A stretch of 10,369 nucleotides of DNA from Pseudomonadota bacterium (GTDB lineage Bacteria > Pseudomonadota > Alphaproteobacteria > Rhizobiales > Beijerinckiaceae). A model generated the notes under the pieces. The model was not told the DNA's origin. It saw only the letters and a program-made list of their open reading frames with translations, and did no database searches. The stretch covers positions 1 through 10,369 of the forward strand of contig JAEXUU010000023.1 of the NCBI GenBank assembly GCA_023452965.1, given 5' to 3'. Of the stretch, positions 6,577-10,369 are shown piece after piece (positions within the stretch are counted from its first letter, which is position 1; each line of letters starts with the position of its first letter). The position numbers and the translations under genes were made by a program.

Positions 6577-7504
6577 TTTTGGGCGCAGACGAGGCCGTGC
6601 CGTGCCCCTGCGGTACCACGACCGCATTCATCTCCTCGCGCAGCAGCTTGACGAAGCTCTCGGCATAGAGGGAAGGGGCCTTGTCCTTCTTGATCGCGAC
6701 ATAGGTCTGGAACTGCGTCGGTTCCGCGATCGGGATCGCGACGATCCCCGGCATCGCGCCATGGGCGACGGTGAACTGGTCGATGATTGCGATGCCGAGC
6801 CCCGCCTTGACCAGCGCGCAGACGGTGGTGCCGAAGCGAGCCTTGATCGCCATCTCGAAGCTGAGCCCGCTGCGGACGAAGATCTCGCTCATGATGCGGC
6901 CATAGGGATCGTTCGGATCGATGCCGATCAGCGGGTGCGCGACGATCTCGCTGGCCGAGACCCTGTCGCGCCCGGCCAGCGGATGGCCCTCGGGCACGAT
7001 GCAGAGCAGCTCGCCCATCGCCAGCGGCACGAAGTCGAGGCCGGGATGGTCGAGCCGATAGCTCATCGCCGCGATCTCGCCCTTGCCGAGCAGGAGATAG
7101 TCGAGCGCCTCCTCGATCTTGAGGATGTTGATCTCGATGCGCAGGTCCGGGTGCTTGCACTTCAGCCGATCGATCGCGCGCGGCACCATGACATTGCAGA
7201 TGCTCGGCACCGAGCCGAGCCGGAGCTCAACTCCACCACCCCGATCGATCCGCGCCAGCGTATATTGGAGATCGTCGACCTTCTGGTAGACGCCGTTGAT
7301 CTGCTCGAAGATGTCCTTGGCTTCCGGTGTGGGCACGTAGCGTCCGTGCCGACGCTCGAACAGCCTGAGCCGCAGGGCCCGCTCGGTGTGCTTCATCAGC
7401 CGGCTGATGCCAGGCGCGGATACGTTCAGGAGCTTCGCGGCGCCGGCGACCGTGCCGGTGATCATGATCGCCCGAACCACCTCGATCTGGCGCAGCGTCA
7501 GCAT
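6572..7504 (-). CDS. LysR-family transcriptional regulator
   Basis: This is a 310-residue LysR-type regulator of normal length. The N-terminal winged helix-turn-helix runs over about residues 1-60: MLTLRQIEVVRAIMITGTV, the helix pair AGAAKLLNVSAPGISRLMKH (20-39), and the wing LFERRHGRYVPTPEA. A linker helix (about 62-88) and a two-lobed periplasmic-binding-like effector domain (about 95-295) follow, with ELRLGSVPS opening lobe one and FGTTVCALVKAGLGIAIID the usual late motif. The opening resembles NocR/OccR-like regulators more than BenM or CatM, but the effector cannot be read from sequence. The start ATG at 7504 gives the standard LysR N-terminus, although its ribosome site (GGGGGA about 10 nt upstream) is weak. 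The gene points the same way as the downstream aroE and transporter genes, 110 nt ahead of them. LysR genes are more often divergent from their target. It probably activates this operon in response to the hydroaromatic substrate or an intermediate; that role is inferred. Confidence 0.92.
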   Translation of the reverse strand: MLTLRQIEVVRAIMITGTVAGAAKLLNVSAPGISRLMKHTERALRLRLFERRHGRYVPTPEAKDIFEQINGVYQKVDDLQYTLARIDRGGGVELRLGSVPSICNVMVPRAIDRLKCKHPDLRIEINILKIEEALDYLLLGKGEIAAMSYRLDHPGLDFVPLAMGELLCIVPEGHPLAGRDRVSASEIVAHPLIGIDPNDPYGRIMSEIFVRSGLSFEMAIKARFGTTVCALVKAGLGIAIIDQFTVAHGAMPGIVAIPIAEPTQFQTYVAIKKDKAPSLYAESFVKLLREEMNAVVVPQGHGTASSAPKR

Positions 7505-7565
7505 GGCAAGGCGGTCCCCCGCGCCGGTCTTGTTTCGCCAGCGGAAGCGAGCGCGGGAGAACTGT

Positions 7566-7586
7566 CAAGCGGAGGTGATCCGCTTG
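7566..7586. promoter_or_regulatory. Perfect 8+8 dyad upstream of lysR (operator or stem-loop)
   Basis: CAAGCGGA at 7566-7573 is exactly complementary to TCCGCTTG at 7579-7586 across a 5-nt spacer. It lies 62-82 nt upstream of the lysR start and 51 nt downstream of the small exported-protein stop, in a 132-nt gap (7505-7636) with no other gene. It could be a regulator binding site for lysR, or an RNA hairpin ending the aspT-aspD message. The minus-strand sequence after the stem has no T-run, so a standard terminator is unlikely. The symmetric centre does not give the T-N11-A pattern of a classic LysR box. Confidence 0.45.
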
Positions 7587-7636
7587 CCGTCAGTCACCGA
7601 TGGAACGGTCAGGCCGGCCGCCGCTCAGCCCGGACC

Positions 7637-7906
7637 TTAGCGCCGGCCGGATCGTCCCGAGACGTGCGGCCGGGTGTTCTCCGGCGGGGGCGGCGCAGCG
7701 CTGCCGGGCGACCGGAACGCTTCGACATTGGCCGCCCCGCTGCGCATCATCTCATCCATGCGCCCGTCATGCATCATGCCGTAGTTCTCGTTCTGAAACT
7801 CGTGGATGCAGCCATCCATCCGGTTGCAGGCGGAGGCGGCGGTGATGCCGGCGCCGCCACCGAAGGCGGCGAGGACGAGCGCTGCGGCTATGGCGCGCTT
7901 GATCAT
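7637..7906 (-). CDS. Small exported protein of unknown function, Met-rich, two Cys
   Basis: This encodes an 89-residue protein that I do not recognise. A clear signal peptide (MIKRAIAAALVLAAFGGGAG, then ITAASA) is predicted to be cleaved after Ala26, leaving Cys27 as first mature residue. The Ala at -3 makes it a poor lipobox, so plain export to the periplasm is more likely than lipidation. The mature part is about 63 residues: a short Cys27-X5-Cys33 segment that could form a disulfide, a Met/His/Asp-rich stretch NYGMMHDGRMDEMM (41-54), then a Pro-rich and Arg-rich tail without defined structure. The start at 7906 is preferred because AGGAG lies 7 nt before it; ATG at 7912 would be too close. 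The open frame extends upstream into aspD (to 8191), but only the part from 7906 has a proper signal and ribosome site. It follows aspD by 49 nt on the same strand and may share its message. The Met/His patch hints at metal binding, without proof. Confidence 0.7.
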   Translation of the reverse strand: MIKRAIAAALVLAAFGGGAGITAASACNRMDGCIHEFQNENYGMMHDGRMDEMMRSGAANVEAFRSPGSAAPPPPENTRPHVSGRSGRR

Positions 7907-7955
7907 CAGCATTCTCCTGTCGATCTCATGGCCAAGGCGCTGCTCCTCGCGCCGT

Positions 7956-9566
<1,611 letters not shown>

Positions 9567-10369
9567 TCAGACGAAGGCGACGACGAGAGGTCCGAGCAGG
9601 GTCAGGAAGACGTTTGCGAGTGCGTAGGTGATGGCGAAAGGGGTGGTGGGGATCGAGTTGCCGGCCTTGTCGAGCACCTCGCCGAAGGCCGGATTGGCGC
9701 TGCGCGAGCCGGACAGCGCGCCGGCGAAGACCGCGGTGTTGTCGTAGCGCAGCACGTAGCGGCCGAAGACCATGGTGATCAGCAGCGGCAGCAGCGTCAC
9801 GACGACGCCGATCAGGAAGATCGACAGCCCCTTCTCGGCGATGGTGGTCACGGCCTGCTGGCCGGACTGCAGCCCCACCACGGCGACGAAGCCGGCCAGG
9901 CCAAGATCGCGCAGCAGCGTCGAGGCGGCGGTCGGCATGTTGCCGAGCGCCATGTTGCGGCTGCGGTACCAGCCGAAGGCGAGGCCGGAGAGCAGGGCGC
10001 CGCCGCCGCTGCCCAGGGTCAGCGGGATGTCGCCGAAGCGGACGACCACGAGGCCGATGAGCAGGCCGACGACGAGGCCGAGGCCGTGGAAGACGAAGTC
10101 GGTCTTGTCGCTGGGGATGATGATGCTGCCGACCTGGCGGGCGGCGCGCTGCACATCCTCGGAGGTACCGTAGAGCGTGACGACATCTCCCGGCTCGATC
10201 ACCGTATCGTCCTTCAGGGACAACCGAACCCCGGCGCGCTTCACCTCGACGACGTAGACGCCGTGGCGCATGTCGGCGGCCGTCGAGGTGCGGATCTCGG
10301 CAACGGTGCGCTTGACGAAAGCGGGAGCGGTGACCGCCACCTCGCGCGTCACGACGATCACGTCCATCC
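9567..10369 (-). CDS. aspT: Aspartate:alanine antiporter, C-terminal half (cut by window edge)
   Basis: The frame is open to the right edge and ends at TGA 9567-9569, leaving 266 residues counted from an internal Met at 10367. The true start lies outside the window, since AspT proteins have about 540-560 residues. The visible part begins in a TrkA_C (RCK_C) regulatory domain of about 70 residues (to about residue 84: GVYVVEVKRAGVRLSLKDDT, then VIEPGDVVTLYG). A membrane domain of the AspT/YidE/YbjL duplication type follows, with spans near 94-110, 119-134, 155-172, 182-203 and 242-265. Family signatures are LGSGGGALLSGLAFGW (118-133) and GALSGSRSANPAF (216-228). AspT is an inner-membrane antiporter that takes in aspartate and releases alanine; the exchange is electrogenic. 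With AspD consuming a cytosolic proton per turnover, the pair acts as an indirect proton pump in characterised bacteria. It is the first visible gene of the aspT-aspD unit. Confidence 0.9.
   Translation of the reverse strand, partial: MDVIVVTREVAVTAPAFVKRTVAEIRTSTAADMRHGVYVVEVKRAGVRLSLKDDTVIEPGDVVTLYGTSEDVQRAARQVGSIIIPSDKTDFVFHGLGLVVGLLIGLVVVRFGDIPLTLGSGGGALLSGLAFGWYRSRNMALGNMPTAASTLLRDLGLAGFVAVVGLQSGQQAVTTIAEKGLSIFLIGVVVTLLPLLITMVFGRYVLRYDNTAVFAGALSGSRSANPAFGEVLDKAGNSIPTTPFAITYALANVFLTLLGPLVVAFV

Overview
The window looks like a chromosomal stretch from a GC-rich alphaproteobacterium, most likely in the Rhizobiales (Bosea/Bradyrhizobium-like). The clues are uniform high-GC codon use, the two kinds of interspersed palindrome (ends CGTCATTGCGAG and CGTCATCCCGG) familiar from that order, and the protein families present. 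This is inferred without any search. Every gene I can support lies on the minus strand, so the window reads from right (10369) to left (1). No tRNA, rRNA, CRISPR array, insertion sequence or phage gene is visible.

Right part (about 7637-10369): an L-aspartate decarboxylation module. The C-terminal half of an AspT-type aspartate:alanine antiporter is cut by the window edge. It is followed 18 nt later by aspD (aspartate 4-decarboxylase), then 49 nt later by a gene for an unrecognised 89-residue exported protein rich in Met. In characterised bacteria AspT and AspD together swap external aspartate for internal alanine and consume a cytosolic proton, which conserves energy.

Centre and left (1-7504): a coherent gene set for taking up and degrading a hydroaromatic acid, with shikimate the simplest candidate. 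Reading along the minus strand the order is a LysR-type regulator, a shikimate/quinate dehydrogenase of catabolic appearance, a periplasmic solute-binding protein, two permeases (livH, livM), two ATPases (livG, livF), and a 3-dehydroshikimate dehydratase (quiC type) whose 3' end is cut by the left edge. Imported shikimate would be oxidised to 3-dehydroshikimate and dehydrated to protocatechuate, which enters the beta-ketoadipate pathway elsewhere. No 3-dehydroquinate dehydratase is present here, so growth on quinate would need one from elsewhere.

Two palindromic repeats sit at transcript punctuation points in this operon: a double hairpin right after the binding-protein gene (4259-4355), and a long imperfect hairpin between livF and quiC (730-812). 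livH/livM and livM/livG overlap by ATGA, which suggests translational coupling. Candidate regulatory dyads lie upstream of lysR (7566-7586) and between lysR and the dehydrogenase gene (6521-6576).
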